Origin: G965218495 sp965262785
GTDB lineage: Bacteria > Bacteroidota > Rhodothermia > Rhodothermales > Bin80
DNA length: 64,000 bases
Reading direction: 5' to 3'
Assembly: GCA_965262785.1 (NCBI GenBank)
Contig: OZ253559.1
Span: 3,782,001-3,846,000 of the forward strand
Below are positions 35,688-45,084 of the stretch, one piece after another. The translations under genes and the position numbers were made by a program. Within the stretch, counting starts at the first letter, position 1. Every line of letters begins with the position of its first letter. The notes below the pieces were generated by a model that saw only the letters and a program-made list of their open reading frames with translations, ran no database searches and was not told where the DNA came from.

Positions 35688-36356
35688 ATCGCGGTAGCCC
35701 CCGGGTTTCCCCGAGGGCCCCGCACAGATCCGGACGTGCGCGCTAACGCATCCGGCTCCTCCCTTGGGTCGCGCTGTCGCGCATGACGTTAGCAAGTCGG
35801 CAAGCCGACCCGCAGCCGTAACCGGTCCACCCCATGGGACACGCAGAATCCGGCTCTGTGTCCGGTACGTGCAGGGCTTCGCGATTTCCCCTTGGGCGCG
35901 ACGCTTCGCTCCACCAGCTCCGCCACGTGGGCACCCACGCTTTGTTCGCCGGCTTCAAAGCTACTATCATCGCGTCTGATTTCTCTCCACCGTGCATCCT
36001 TTGATCAGCTTTTAGCCTACGCTTTGGCGGCCCTCCCCGAGGGGCTGGGCAATGGAGAGACCTCCCAGGTCCCGACAAGATATGTACGTGCGTCCATGGG
36101 GTCTCGGACACCGTGGGCCTGTCCGTCCTCTCACCATAGCGAGAACGAACATGTTGCCTTCGACCTCTGAAAAAGCCTCGGCGACCCAGACGATAAAGTT
36201 TTCGGTGCTCAATGTCCCTGGCCACACGCACCGCTACCGACGCTTCGCGCCCACCCTCACGGGTGACCGCGCACGGCTCGCGGAGATATGTGCCTGGTTT
36301 CAGCTTCATACCACGGGACTCTCACCCGCTATATCTTGCCAGTTAGCCTGGCGCAC
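35688..36356 (-). mobile_element. ORF-less group II intron (669 nt)
   Basis: On the minus strand it starts GTGCGCCAGG at 36356 and ends GGCTACCGCGAT at 35688. Domain V (35758-35727) reads GAGCCGGATGCG, loop TTAG, CGCGCACGTCCGGATC. It is followed by a domain VI hairpin (35726-35688) with a bulged A eight bases from the end. The 5' flank GGCTCTGTG is complementary over nine bases to CACAGAGCC inside the intron (complement of 35852-35860), a candidate EBS1, though it lies far downstream for one. A 188-codon open frame on this strand has no RT motif. It resembles the outer intron of the twintron in size and 3' end (GGATCTGTGxGGGGC) but is not interrupted. It probably needs a maturase in trans. 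Confidence 0.82.
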
Positions 36357-36433
36357 CACAGAGCCTATTTCCCAAGTGGTATGCGTGCCTTTCGCTTTGC
36401 TTGACGACCTTTGCCCAAGTTGTTATATCCTGA

Positions 36434-36965
36434 CCCGAATTCGTCATTTTGTGATGCAAGCAATATACGAAGACACATTGTGCACATATAACTAACGGGT
36501 TTTCTTCCGGCTCCCTGGCACTACTTTTCTTCTGCATTTCCGCGCCCTAGTCCCGGTGCACTTAGCACAGCCGATGCAGGCAGGAAGTGACGCCGCAGAA
36601 TCGTGCTATCTGATCCAGCTCTGCTCTTGGGCGCTCTTCCTGCACACTGACAGTAACTTGGCTTTGGGTGTCCTTTATGGTCGTCATCAACCGTTGCCAC
36701 GCGCTCAGCTTGTGGCGTAGCTTTTTCCAGCACATGTGGATGCCCTGCGCCTTCAATCGTGTGCGGATCGGTTGCACGGTGCGACGGAAGTACACGGCAA
36801 TGCTGATATGCGCTGGGCACGCCGGGGTATAGCGGCCGGATACCCACCGCAGGATTCAGCGGGCAGGAAATGGCTTCAGGCTCGGTCGGCCACCAATTTC
36901 GTGGCAGCAAGGTATTGCAGGTCTCAATCTGTGCGGCTGGTGCGGAGTAATCAGCCGCCCGTGGT
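36434..36965 (-). pseudogene. Relic of an IS1634-type element: terminal repeat and transposase 3' end
   Basis: The left edge CCCGAATTCGTCATTTT (36434-36450) differs at two positions from the terminal repeat CCCGACTTCGCCATTTT of the intact element at 25080-27249. The minus-strand reading then matches the transposase C-terminus: RTRLKAQGIHMCWKKLRHKLSAW, PRAELDQIARFCGVT. Frameshifts and a stop interrupt the more distal part (ILRWVSGRY for ELGMRPLYH). Homology fades near 36965 and the remainder is lost. Confidence 0.83.
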
Positions 36966-37243
36966 TTGGTCGGCGTCCTGCCACGCAGGTGCGTATGTCA
37001 GGCCACCAGGGTGGACCCAACGACGGAGACCACTGGTCAAGTCAGCAAGACCCGCGAAGTATGTATACGCCCTTTTCCGGCTCCCAGCGGAAGAAGCAAC
37101 CGTGTAAATAAGCAGCCTGGCCCTTTGCAATGCCCTTGTGAAACGGCCGCCTTGCCGACTCGCCGCGTTGGACAATAGAATCGGCACAATTGCGCCCCGG
37201 CCCCGTTAGTGTCGCGCATCATGCAGCGGAAATCCACCACCCC

Positions 37244-37633
37244 ATGCCAGAGCTGATTGTTGTCGGTGACCGCGTCCTCATTGAACCGGATGATGGGGAA
37301 CAGCTGACCGCGTCCGGCCTTGTCCTGCCAGCCACTGTCGCAGAACGAGAGCGGGTAGGCTTTGGCCATGTCGTTTCCGTCGGACCGGGGCATCTGGTTC
37401 CGAACCCCGAATACGTCGAAGGTGAGCCATGGAATGCCTCGAAAGAAGCAGGGCGCTACCTGCCGCTACAGGCCAAGGCTGGAGACTTTGCTTTCTTTGT
37501 CCGCAAGGAGTCGGTCGAGCTGACCTATAAGGAGCAGAAGTACCTCATCCTGCCCCACCACGCTATTCTGGCGCTCGTCCGCCCCAACCGCGAAGACATC
37601 ATCGACGAGATTCTGGAGGTTGGGCGGCCTTAG
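37244..37633 (+). CDS. GroES-family (Cpn10) co-chaperone, divergent
   Basis: The ATG at 37244 gives 129 aa (MPELIVVGDRVLIEPDDGEQLTASGLVLP), the normal Cpn10 entry strand. It continues with GFGHVVSVGPG and ends YLILPHHAILALVR. Classical GroES is about 95 aa; here an insert (about residues 45-70, PNPEYVEGEPWNASKEAGRY) replaces the short mobile-loop/roof region. An acidic tail (NREDIIDEILEVGRP) follows the core. No groEL is adjacent, so this looks like a stand-alone paralogue rather than the main GroES. It converges with the acyl-CoA synthetase gene, and the stop codons overlap by four bases. Confidence 0.8.
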   Translation: MPELIVVGDRVLIEPDDGEQLTASGLVLPATVAERERVGFGHVVSVGPGHLVPNPEYVEGEPWNASKEAGRYLPLQAKAGDFAFFVRKESVELTYKEQKYLILPHHAILALVRPNREDIIDEILEVGRP

Positions 37634-39105
37634 CCCTCTTCAAATGTGCGCTGCAGCGCCGGCTTGAACACCTTGCCCATCACGTTAAGCGGCAGCGATT
37701 CGACGGTAGCCACGCGCGAGGGCACCTTGTAGCCAGCCATTCGCGCCTTAGCCCACATGCGAAGCGCCGCAGCGGTCAGCGTGCATCCCGCCCGAACCAC
37801 AACGGCAGCGCATACGCGCTCTCCCCACTCTGTGTCAGGTACACCCACCACGCTGCACTGGACTATGCACGGGTGCGCGCGGAGCACCTCCTCAACCTCC
37901 AGAGCGGATACCTTGTACCCACCCGTCTTGATGATATCCACCGAGGTACGTCCGAGAATCCGGAAATACCCACGCTCAACGACCGCCACATCACCGGTTA
38001 CAAACCAACCTTCACGAAATGCCTCCCGTGTCTGGACCGGACGCTTCCAATACTCCAGAAACACAGCTGGTCCTTTGACGTGCAGCACGCCGGACACGCC
38101 TTCCCCAACAATCTCTTGGCTATTGTCATCCACGAGCCGCACTTCGATCCCGGGCAGTTGTTGACCGACGGTGCCGCTGCGACGCTCGCCCTCGAGAGGG
38201 TTTGAGAGCGCCATGCCAGTTTCCGTCATCCCATAGCGCTCCAGGAGCCGCTGTCCTGTGACCAGTTCCCATTCATCAAAAAGCGTCCTTGGCAAGGCAG
38301 CAGATCCGGATACCATCAGGCGTAGCCTGGTGGCCATCGTCGCCCAATCTCTTCGCGTGGAAGGTGGCGCTTCGTGCCACTCACGTAGCAGCTTATGATA
38401 CATGGTTGGCACGCCCATAAAGAGTGTCGCCTGTCTAAACCGCCTCCAGACTTCTTTGGCATCAAACCTCGGCAGCATCTCGCATGTCGCACCTGCCCAC
38501 AGGCAGCAAAGCAGTGCGTTGACCAAGCCGTGTGCATGGTGGAGTGGTAACGCGTGCAAGATGCGGTCGCTGCCGCGCCATCCCCAAGCCGCCACCAGCT
38601 GTAGTACCATGGCTTGGATATTCGCGTGCGTTGTTACGACACCCTTTGGCCGACTGGTGGTCCCACTTGTATAGAGCATTAACGCTCGACGCTTCGTCTC
38701 CACGGCAGGCAAGGCGCACGGCGCGAACTTGATCATCTGCTCCAATAATCGCACGTCCTGAGTGGCGGCGTAGACGCGCGCAAAGTGCACAGAATCCGCC
38801 AAAACGGTCTGGGCAAGGCTGTCACGCAACACATACTGCAATTCCGGCGCAGGATGCGCAGTGCTCAACGGGACTGCAACCCCACCAGCCATCCATATGC
38901 CATACAGTGCGACTACATAGCGATGGCCCGGCGCCGCCATGAAGGCTACGCGATCCCCTTTCAAGTCAGGCCTGGAGCCGAGGAGGGCTGCACTAACCGA
39001 GGTTGCCTGTAATACGAGGCTGGCATAGGTATGCGTGCCAACGGAATCAACGATGGCATTGCGCCCTCCGTGCCCTTCGGCGCGCTCAAGGAGAGGCAAG
39101 GTCAT
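37630..39105 (-). CDS. AMP-forming acyl-CoA synthetase, probably malonyl-CoA synthetase type
   Basis: This 491-aa ANL-superfamily ligase activates a carboxylic acid as acyl-AMP and then transfers it to CoA. The P-loop LMLYTSGTTSRPKGVV is at about residues 142-157. The motif RYGMTETGMALSNPLEGERRSGTVG is the signature region of MatB/ACSF3 malonyl-CoA synthetases. The hinge/A8 region is WFVTGDVAVVERGYFRILGRTSVDIIKTGGYKVSALEVE, and the C-terminal catalytic lysine lies in LPLNVMGKVFK. Malonate specificity is inferred from the motif; a general medium-chain acid cannot be excluded. A tRNA gene lies 12 bp upstream on the same strand. Confidence 0.85.
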   Translation of the reverse strand: MTLPLLERAEGHGGRNAIVDSVGTHTYASLVLQATSVSAALLGSRPDLKGDRVAFMAAPGHRYVVALYGIWMAGGVAVPLSTAHPAPELQYVLRDSLAQTVLADSVHFARVYAATQDVRLLEQMIKFAPCALPAVETKRRALMLYTSGTTSRPKGVVTTHANIQAMVLQLVAAWGWRGSDRILHALPLHHAHGLVNALLCCLWAGATCEMLPRFDAKEVWRRFRQATLFMGVPTMYHKLLREWHEAPPSTRRDWATMATRLRLMVSGSAALPRTLFDEWELVTGQRLLERYGMTETGMALSNPLEGERRSGTVGQQLPGIEVRLVDDNSQEIVGEGVSGVLHVKGPAVFLEYWKRPVQTREAFREGWFVTGDVAVVERGYFRILGRTSVDIIKTGGYKVSALEVEEVLRAHPCIVQCSVVGVPDTEWGERVCAAVVVRAGCTLTAAALRMWAKARMAGYKVPSRVATVESLPLNVMGKVFKPALQRTFEEG

Positions 39106-39117
39106 GCGCTACAGAAT

Positions 39118-39194
39118 TGGTGGCGTGGGAGAGACTCGAACTCTCGACCTTACGATTATGAGTCGCACGCTCTAACCTGCTGAGCTACCACGCC
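39118..39194 (-). tRNA. tRNA with CAT anticodon (elongator Met, or Ile2 with lysidine)
   Basis: Minus-strand cloverleaf: acceptor GGCGTGG/CCACGCC, D arm GCTC...GAGC, anticodon stem TGCGA/TCGTA with loop CTCATAA (anticodon CAU), and T arm GAGAG-TTCGAGT-CTCTC. The discriminator is A and the 3' CCA is encoded (39118-39120). Its body shares GCGACTCATAATCG with E. coli tRNA-Ile2, so Met versus Ile cannot be decided by eye. The first pair is G-C, so it is not an initiator. Confidence 0.92.
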
Positions 39195-39319
39195 GTGGCT
39201 CACGTGATACTACACGCAAGGACTCCATTAAAGCGTATTGGACTAAAAGGTTGCTGCAACCGACCGGCAGATGCGCGGTAACATATTGGTTGGTGGGCCT
39301 ATCCTTCTTTACGTCGTCG

Positions 39320-40462
39320 ATGGCATGGAATAACATACTGGGTCAGCAGCAGGCCGTGAGCCTACTGCGCCATGCGATCGCGTCAGGTCGTATTGGACAT
39401 GCGTACCTGTTCCACGGGCCGGATGGGGTCGGCAAGCGCGCAGTGGCCATAGAAATGGCGTGCGTGCTCCAGTGTGACCACGCCAGAGACACCGCCTGCG
39501 GCGCGTGCCTGAGCTGTATAAAAGTCCGCGAGCTGCGGCATCCCGATGTGCATGTCCTGCTGCCCCAGCCAAATGATGCGACGCAGGAAGAAGTCAGTGA
39601 ACGCCTGCTGTCCTTGGCAAAGGACCCATATGCTACTATTGATTTCAATCGTCGTGCCAGCGGCAAACCGGTGTCGAACAAACAGGCGTTCTATCCAATC
39701 AGACGCATCAGGGATGACCTGTACCACATACTCAGCTTGCGTCCGCGCGAAGGGAAATATCGCATCGTAGTGATAACCCAAGCAGATGCCATGAAGGAGC
39801 CAGCAGCCAATTCCTTCCTGAAACTGCTGGAAGAACCCGGCCCCGAAACAGTGTTGATACTCACGACGAGCCGCACGGACCTGCTACTACCGACCATCCT
39901 CTCGCGATGCCAGCGCGTGCGGTTTGGGCTCTTGGATGAATCGAGTGTTGCCGCCGCACTTCAGCGGCGGGAAGGCCTGGAAGCACGTACCGCCCAGCTG
40001 TACGCCCGCATGGCCGGTGGGTCATGCTCCGCGGCGCTTGAGCTGGCCTCAAGCAGCGCACTGCAAACTGAGCGGCAGTCCGCGCTGCAATTCCTCAAGC
40101 ACTCGTACATGCGACGCCCGGAAAACCAACTGCCCTTGATAGACGAACTTGTCAAAGGCGGCCGGGATCACACAAAAAGCGTTCTCGTTCACATCCTAGT
40201 GTGGATACGTGACCTGACGCTATGGCGCGTGCTTGAAGAAGACGCGAATATCACCAACGTCGATATGGAGAAAGCCGTGGCCAGTTTTGCTAGCAGGCTT
40301 GGTCGGGCAGATCTCGATGGCATGGCGCGGCTGGTAGACGAATGCCGGATGTTTGTCGGAAGAGAAATAAACCTCAAAATCCTCCTTGTCGCGCTGTCCC
40401 AAGCGATAGGTCGCGCCATGCGAACCCCCGATGCGGGCAATCTCTACGTACCGCTCTCGTAG
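39320..40462 (+). CDS. holB: DNA polymerase III delta' subunit
   Basis: The start at 39320 (MAWNNILGQQQAVSLLRHAI) gives 380 aa and the standard clamp-loader entry; the frame upstream has no homology. It has an AAA+ domain with P-loop GPDGVGKRAV, four zinc-binding cysteines (CDHARDTACGACLSC), the sensor region LEEPGPETVLILTTSR, and the SRC motif LSRCQRVRFG. A C-terminal collar domain follows. It forms part of the clamp loader in DNA replication. It is followed 21 bp later by a RicT homologue, the same order as in Bacillus (holB-yaaT). Confidence 0.93.
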   Translation: MAWNNILGQQQAVSLLRHAIASGRIGHAYLFHGPDGVGKRAVAIEMACVLQCDHARDTACGACLSCIKVRELRHPDVHVLLPQPNDATQEEVSERLLSLAKDPYATIDFNRRASGKPVSNKQAFYPIRRIRDDLYHILSLRPREGKYRIVVITQADAMKEPAANSFLKLLEEPGPETVLILTTSRTDLLLPTILSRCQRVRFGLLDESSVAAALQRREGLEARTAQLYARMAGGSCSAALELASSSALQTERQSALQFLKHSYMRRPENQLPLIDELVKGGRDHTKSVLVHILVWIRDLTLWRVLEEDANITNVDMEKAVASFASRLGRADLDGMARLVDECRMFVGREINLKILLVALSQAIGRAMRTPDAGNLYVPLS

Positions 40463-40483
40463 CGGCACAAACACTCATTGCAG

Positions 40484-41410
40484 ATGGCATGTGGATCATG
40501 TAGTGCCGGTAGCGAAGGTGGATGCGGATGCGGGTCCGGCGACGGATGTGGCCTCGCCTGCCCCACCGTCAACGTCCACAATTGGATGCCGGGCATGGCA
40601 CCGTCTTCGCCGGATCTGGTTGAGGTCGCCTTTAAGCACAGGCGACGACGCATCTTTCGCAACGACCGCAACGTCAACCTGATGGCGGGCGACGACATTA
40701 TTGTAGGCGTTAGGGGCGGAATCGACTTCGGCCACATAACCATGACCGGAGAGCTCGTGTTGCTCCGCGCAGAGCCTAACGCCAAATATAATCGCGTGAT
40801 AAGGACTGCCAACAATCACGACCGGCAACGCCATAAGGCCAACCGCAAATCGGAGGCTGAGGCTGTAAAAACCTTTCGCGTAGCAGTTAACCGGCGCGCC
40901 CTCCAGCTGAAGGTCGTCGATGCAGAATGGCAGCATGACCGAAAGCGCATCTCCTTTTATTATACCGCCAAGGACCGGGTCGGATTGCATACATTGATCC
41001 CTGAACTCGGCAGACGGTTCAAGGCACGCGTTGATCTGAAGCGCGTCAATGAACGGCAAGAAGCGGCGCGCATCGGCGGAATCGGCGTGTGCGGAAGGGA
41101 GCTGTGCTGCTCGTCCTGGATGCATGTCATTCCGACCGTGTCGCTTTCCGCGGCCAAGAAGCAGCATTTTCCACTGTCGCCCGATCGCTTGCGCGGACGA
41201 TGCAACCGCCTCAAGTGTTGCCTCAACTATGAGTTGGACCAGTACGTGGAGGCACTGAAGGAATTCCCGCGGCTGGGTGCTGCGGTAGACACCGAAACAG
41301 GCCCCGGCAAGGTTGGCCAGGTAGACATATTTCGCAGGATGGTGAAGGTATGGTACCCAGACGGCCCGGCACAGACCCTCCCCCTGGGATCCATCACGGT
41401 GAAAAAGTAA
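40484..41410 (+). CDS. ricT: PSP1/RicT (YaaT) family protein
   Basis: The ATG at 40484 yields about 308 aa. A Cys/Gly-rich N-terminal segment (ACGSCSAGSEGGCGCGSG) precedes the PSP1 domain. The C-terminal half carries the family cysteines GIGVCGRELCCSSW and RGRCNRLKCCLNYE. In Bacillus, RicT acts with RicA/RicF as an [4Fe-4S] complex that affects RNase Y processing. In Bacteroidota the homologue has no settled role. The closely following position after holB supports the call. The extra N-terminal cysteines may bind metal (inference). Confidence 0.88.
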   Translation: MACGSCSAGSEGGCGCGSGDGCGLACPTVNVHNWMPGMAPSSPDLVEVAFKHRRRRIFRNDRNVNLMAGDDIIVGVRGGIDFGHITMTGELVLLRAEPNAKYNRVIRTANNHDRQRHKANRKSEAEAVKTFRVAVNRRALQLKVVDAEWQHDRKRISFYYTAKDRVGLHTLIPELGRRFKARVDLKRVNERQEAARIGGIGVCGRELCCSSWMHVIPTVSLSAAKKQHFPLSPDRLRGRCNRLKCCLNYELDQYVEALKEFPRLGAAVDTETGPGKVGQVDIFRRMVKVWYPDGPAQTLPLGSITVKK

Positions 41411-41587
41411 CCGGCCAAGCACACTTGCGCGCAAACCTGCACAGCGAATGCGTAGCGGTACTGTGCCTAAAGTCGTTGGCGTACGCGCATCCAAACGTGA
41501 CTCGACTCTTGCCTCTCTACCCTCTGCAATAGGAAGTCTTTCCGCAGCGGTGCTCGCACGACTCAAATCAGGCTTGGCTTCTCCACT

Positions 41588-42970
41588 GTGAACGACATAG
41601 CCGGTTGGTCAGCCTGCCGCCTCGCGGCTGCGCTGCGCAAGGGCGACCTGTCGCCCGTCGATGTGGCTGAAGCCTGTCTGCAGCGTGTCCGGCAGCAGAA
41701 CGATGCCATCAACGCCATCGTGACACTGAATCCGCGCCTGCTTGAGGAGGCGGTCCAGCTGGAACGACACAACTCCAGGAGTGGAATCCTCTACGGGCTT
41801 CCAGTGGGTATCAAGGACACCACGCCCGTAGCCGGGCTGCGTACTACGTTCGGTTCACCACAGTACAGAGACTTCGAACCTTCCCGGGATGGCCTCATCG
41901 TGCAGCGCCTGAAAGCAGCCGGAGCGCTTATCCTTGGCAAGACCAATACCCCGGAATTTGCCGCGGGCGGCACGACGGACAACGCTGTTTTTGGCCCAAC
42001 TCGCAATCCCTGGAACTTGGACCTTACCCCCGGTGGCTCCACCGGGGGCGGTGCCGCCGCGCTAGCCGCTGGCATGATCGCCCTGGCGGACGGCACTGAT
42101 CTGGGCGGCTCACTCCGACTGCCTGCATCATTCTGTGGCGTTGTGGGACTCCGTCCGTCTCCAGGCCTAGTTCCTTCTGCCCCCTCGGCCTACGTTTGGG
42201 ACACCCTGTCGGTGGCCGGTGGCATGGCCCGAACCGCCGAGGATGTGGCCCTCTTCTTGCAGGCCACGTATGGACCGAGCCCGGAGAACCCGATTAGCCA
42301 GCCGCAAAGACAGCGCGCTTTTGTTGTCGCAGTCAGAAATGGGCCCGTGCGTGGTCTGCAGCTCGCCTACTGCAATGACTTAGCCGGCCTTGGCGTGGAT
42401 TCGAGCATTGCGGACAGGTGCCAGCGCGCCAGCCTGGAGCTGATTCAAGTCGGCGCAAAGGTCGAAGAAACCACCATGGATCTTTCTTGGGCGCGCCCAG
42501 CCTTTGACGCATTGCGTGCGTACCAACTCTGCGCCACGCACAAAGAACGGTTGGACCGGCTGGACCAACTGGGACCAAACCTCGCTACAAATCTGGAGTC
42601 GGCCCTGCGCACCCCTATGCGTGCACTTGCCCTAGCCGAGCGCGCGCGCACACGGCTCTGGCAACGATTCAAGGGGTTTTTCAGGCACTACGACTACCTT
42701 CTGACCCCCTGCGCAGCCGTTCCGCCGTTTCCGGTTAGTCAGCCGTATCCGACCCATGTTGGCGGGCGCCCGATGAAGACCTACTATGACTGGTTTGCGT
42801 CTACCTTTGTCCTATCGCTCACCGGTCTGCCTGTCGCCAGCGTGCCCTGTGCGCTTGACGTCCGCGGGTTGCCCGTCGGCCTGCAGGTGGTGGGGCCGCC
42901 CGACGGGGAAGAAGGCGTCCTGGCACTCGCACAATCGCTGCAGACGCTTTGCCCCATTGGGCTCCCCTAG
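41588..42970 (+). CDS. Amidase-signature family hydrolase (GatA-like)
   Basis: This 460-aa protein starts at a GTG. The Ser-cisSer-Lys triad is complete: Lys76 in GLPVGIKDTTP, Ser151 in TPGGSTGGGAA and Ser175 in DLGGSLRLPASFCG. These enzymes hydrolyse amides; GatA transfers ammonia in tRNA-dependent amidation. GatB and GatC are not adjacent, and the C-terminal part (FVLSLTGLPVASVPCAL) resembles general amidases as much as GatA, so the substrate stays open. It converges with the EF-G-like gene with a 4-base stop overlap. Confidence 0.88.
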   Translation: MNDIAGWSACRLAAALRKGDLSPVDVAEACLQRVRQQNDAINAIVTLNPRLLEEAVQLERHNSRSGILYGLPVGIKDTTPVAGLRTTFGSPQYRDFEPSRDGLIVQRLKAAGALILGKTNTPEFAAGGTTDNAVFGPTRNPWNLDLTPGGSTGGGAAALAAGMIALADGTDLGGSLRLPASFCGVVGLRPSPGLVPSAPSAYVWDTLSVAGGMARTAEDVALFLQATYGPSPENPISQPQRQRAFVVAVRNGPVRGLQLAYCNDLAGLGVDSSIADRCQRASLELIQVGAKVEETTMDLSWARPAFDALRAYQLCATHKERLDRLDQLGPNLATNLESALRTPMRALALAERARTRLWQRFKGFFRHYDYLLTPCAAVPPFPVSQPYPTHVGGRPMKTYYDWFASTFVLSLTGLPVASVPCALDVRGLPVGLQVVGPPDGEEGVLALAQSLQTLCPIGLP

Positions 42971-45084
42971 TCCGCTTCCGCCCGTGTAGCCTCGGTCACT
43001 ACCTGGTCCTGCACGTTGCGCGGCATTGCTTCGTAATGGCTGAATTCTGAAGAATGGATGCCGCGTCCCTGCGTCATAGAACGGACCGACGTGGAGTAGC
43101 GATACAGCTCTGATTCTGGAACCTGGGCCCTGATCTTTTGCATGGACCCTACCGCCTCGATGCCCTGGATTCGGGCGCGCCGAGTGTTCATGTCGCCCAT
43201 GACTTCGCCAGTGTACGACTCGGGAACAGTCACTTCCACGTCGTGGATGGGCTCAAGAATCACCGGCCTGGCTTGGCGAAACGCATCACGAAAACACATC
43301 CGCGCGGCCGTCTTGAATGCGGCCTCGTTAGAGTCCACAGAATGCATGCCGCCGTCAATGATGACCAGACGCACGTTTCCCACCGGGTAGCCCGCCACGG
43401 GCCCCCGCTGCATAGCCTCTAGGACGCCCTTCTGGATAGCCCCGAAGAAGCGGCGCATGTCAATGACGCCACCAACGATGCCGTCAATAAACTCGATGGT
43501 GGACCCCCAACCCGTGGTGATCTTTACTATTTTACGCACCGAGATGTCAGGGCGCTTGCGAAACTCTCCGTCCAGCGGCTCAATCAGCACCGAGATATCG
43601 GCGAACTGACCCGCACCCCCAGTCTGCTTCTTGTGCCGATATGAGGTGCGAGACTCGGACGTGACCGTTTCGCGGTAGGCAATGCGAGGGCGCCCGAATT
43701 CGATATCAACGTTCACCTTGCTCTTGAGGCGGTACTGCGCCACGCGTAGGTGAAGCTCACCCTGGCCCCCGAGCGTGATCTGGCTCAGGTGCGGGTCATG
43801 CACCACCACTAGTGAAGGGTCCTCGGCTGTGATCTGGTGGAGCCCCTGGGCAACTTTGTCCTCATCGCCCTCATTAGCCGGCCTTATCGACGCGCGATAT
43901 CGAGGCGCAGGAAACTGAATGGGCTTGACTTCCACGGAGCTGCCTTTCTTGCGCAGGGTGTTATTGGTATGCGTGCCGCGCAGCTTAACCAGCGCCCCAA
44001 TGTCGCCAGCGACCATTCTTGGCACAGTTTCTCGGTCCCTGCCGTTAAGTGCGTAGAGCTGCCCCAGTCGCTCCGTCGTCCCTGTCTGTGCGTTTTCCAA
44101 GTCCATACCGTGCTCCACGGTACCCCCGTAGGCGCGGAAGAAGGAGTAGTCTCCCACATGCTGTTCTGCCATGGTGCGGTACACAAAGGCGATTGGGCTT
44201 CCTGCAGGGTCCGCCGGTACCGGGTCGCCGGAGTCCGTCTCCGCAGGCGGCATGTCCGTCGGAGCCGGACATACATTGTTGATAAAACTCATGATGCGGG
44301 CCGTACCAACGTTGTTCGTAGCTGCCGCGCAGAAGATGGGGAACAGCTCTCGGCTTATCATCGCAGCCCGCAGGCCTTGGCGCATCTCATCCTCGGTTAG
44401 TTCCCCCTCCTCGAAATAGCGCTCCATAAGCTTCTCGTCGTTGACTGCAATATCCTCCACAAGTTTGCTGTGGAGCTCCTCTGCACGATCCTGAAAAGCC
44501 GCAGGGATATCGCTCGTCGTCTGCGTGCCGTCCTCGGCGTAGGTTAGCTGTTTCATCAGCAAGACGTCAATGATCGTGTTGGCGTCCCCTCCCGGAAACT
44601 GAACAAGCGAGGCACTCGCCCCGAATCGGCCGACAATCTGGCCGATCAGACGCTCAACATCGGCATGCTGCCGGTCGATTTGACTAATCACAAACATGGA
44701 CGGACGCCCATTGCTGGCTGCGCAGCTCCAAGCGAGCTCGGCGCCCACCTCTACGCCGTCCTTGGCACTCATAACAAACACGGCCGTGTCCACCACGCGC
44801 ATGGCCGCGACGACTTCCCCTATAAAGTCGGGATAGCCTGGCGTGTCAATGATGTTAATCTTTTGCTTCTTCCACTGCGCATGCAGGAGCGATGAGAAGA
44901 TGGACATCTGCCGTTCCCTTTCGCTCGGGTGATAGTCGCTTACTGTACTCCTTTCTGTAACCGTCCCCAGACGGTGCGTAGTACCGCTGACATACAGCAT
45001 CGATTCCGCAAGCGATGTCTTTCCACTAGCCTGATGGCCCACCAGTCCGATGTTGCGAATGCGAGTTGTGTCAAAAACGTTCAT
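42967..45084 (-). CDS. EF-G-like translational GTPase
   Basis: A 705-aa protein with EF-G domain order. G1 is GHQASGKTSL and G3 is DTPGYPDFIGE. The G4 position reads VISQIDRQ rather than NKxD, a deviation that may alter nucleotide preference. Switch I (STVSDYHPSERERQMSI) differs strongly from canonical fusA. Domains III-V are present, with the domain IV loop around GWGSTIEFIDGIVGG. It belongs to the second EF-G-like branch (fusA2-like) found beside canonical EF-G. A role in ribosome recycling or stress is possible but not shown. Convergent with the amidase and divergent from accD. Confidence 0.88.
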   Translation of the reverse strand: MNVFDTTRIRNIGLVGHQASGKTSLAESMLYVSGTTHRLGTVTERSTVSDYHPSERERQMSIFSSLLHAQWKKQKINIIDTPGYPDFIGEVVAAMRVVDTAVFVMSAKDGVEVGAELAWSCAASNGRPSMFVISQIDRQHADVERLIGQIVGRFGASASLVQFPGGDANTIIDVLLMKQLTYAEDGTQTTSDIPAAFQDRAEELHSKLVEDIAVNDEKLMERYFEEGELTEDEMRQGLRAAMISRELFPIFCAAATNNVGTARIMSFINNVCPAPTDMPPAETDSGDPVPADPAGSPIAFVYRTMAEQHVGDYSFFRAYGGTVEHGMDLENAQTGTTERLGQLYALNGRDRETVPRMVAGDIGALVKLRGTHTNNTLRKKGSSVEVKPIQFPAPRYRASIRPANEGDEDKVAQGLHQITAEDPSLVVVHDPHLSQITLGGQGELHLRVAQYRLKSKVNVDIEFGRPRIAYRETVTSESRTSYRHKKQTGGAGQFADISVLIEPLDGEFRKRPDISVRKIVKITTGWGSTIEFIDGIVGGVIDMRRFFGAIQKGVLEAMQRGPVAGYPVGNVRLVIIDGGMHSVDSNEAAFKTAARMCFRDAFRQARPVILEPIHDVEVTVPESYTGEVMGDMNTRRARIQGIEAVGSMQKIRAQVPESELYRYSTSVRSMTQGRGIHSSEFSHYEAMPRNVQDQVVTEATRAEAD

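Noticed and set aside
35743..36309. 188-codon open frame on the minus strand
   Set aside because: It lies wholly within the ORF-less group II intron, has no RT or endonuclease motif, and its composition follows RNA stems.
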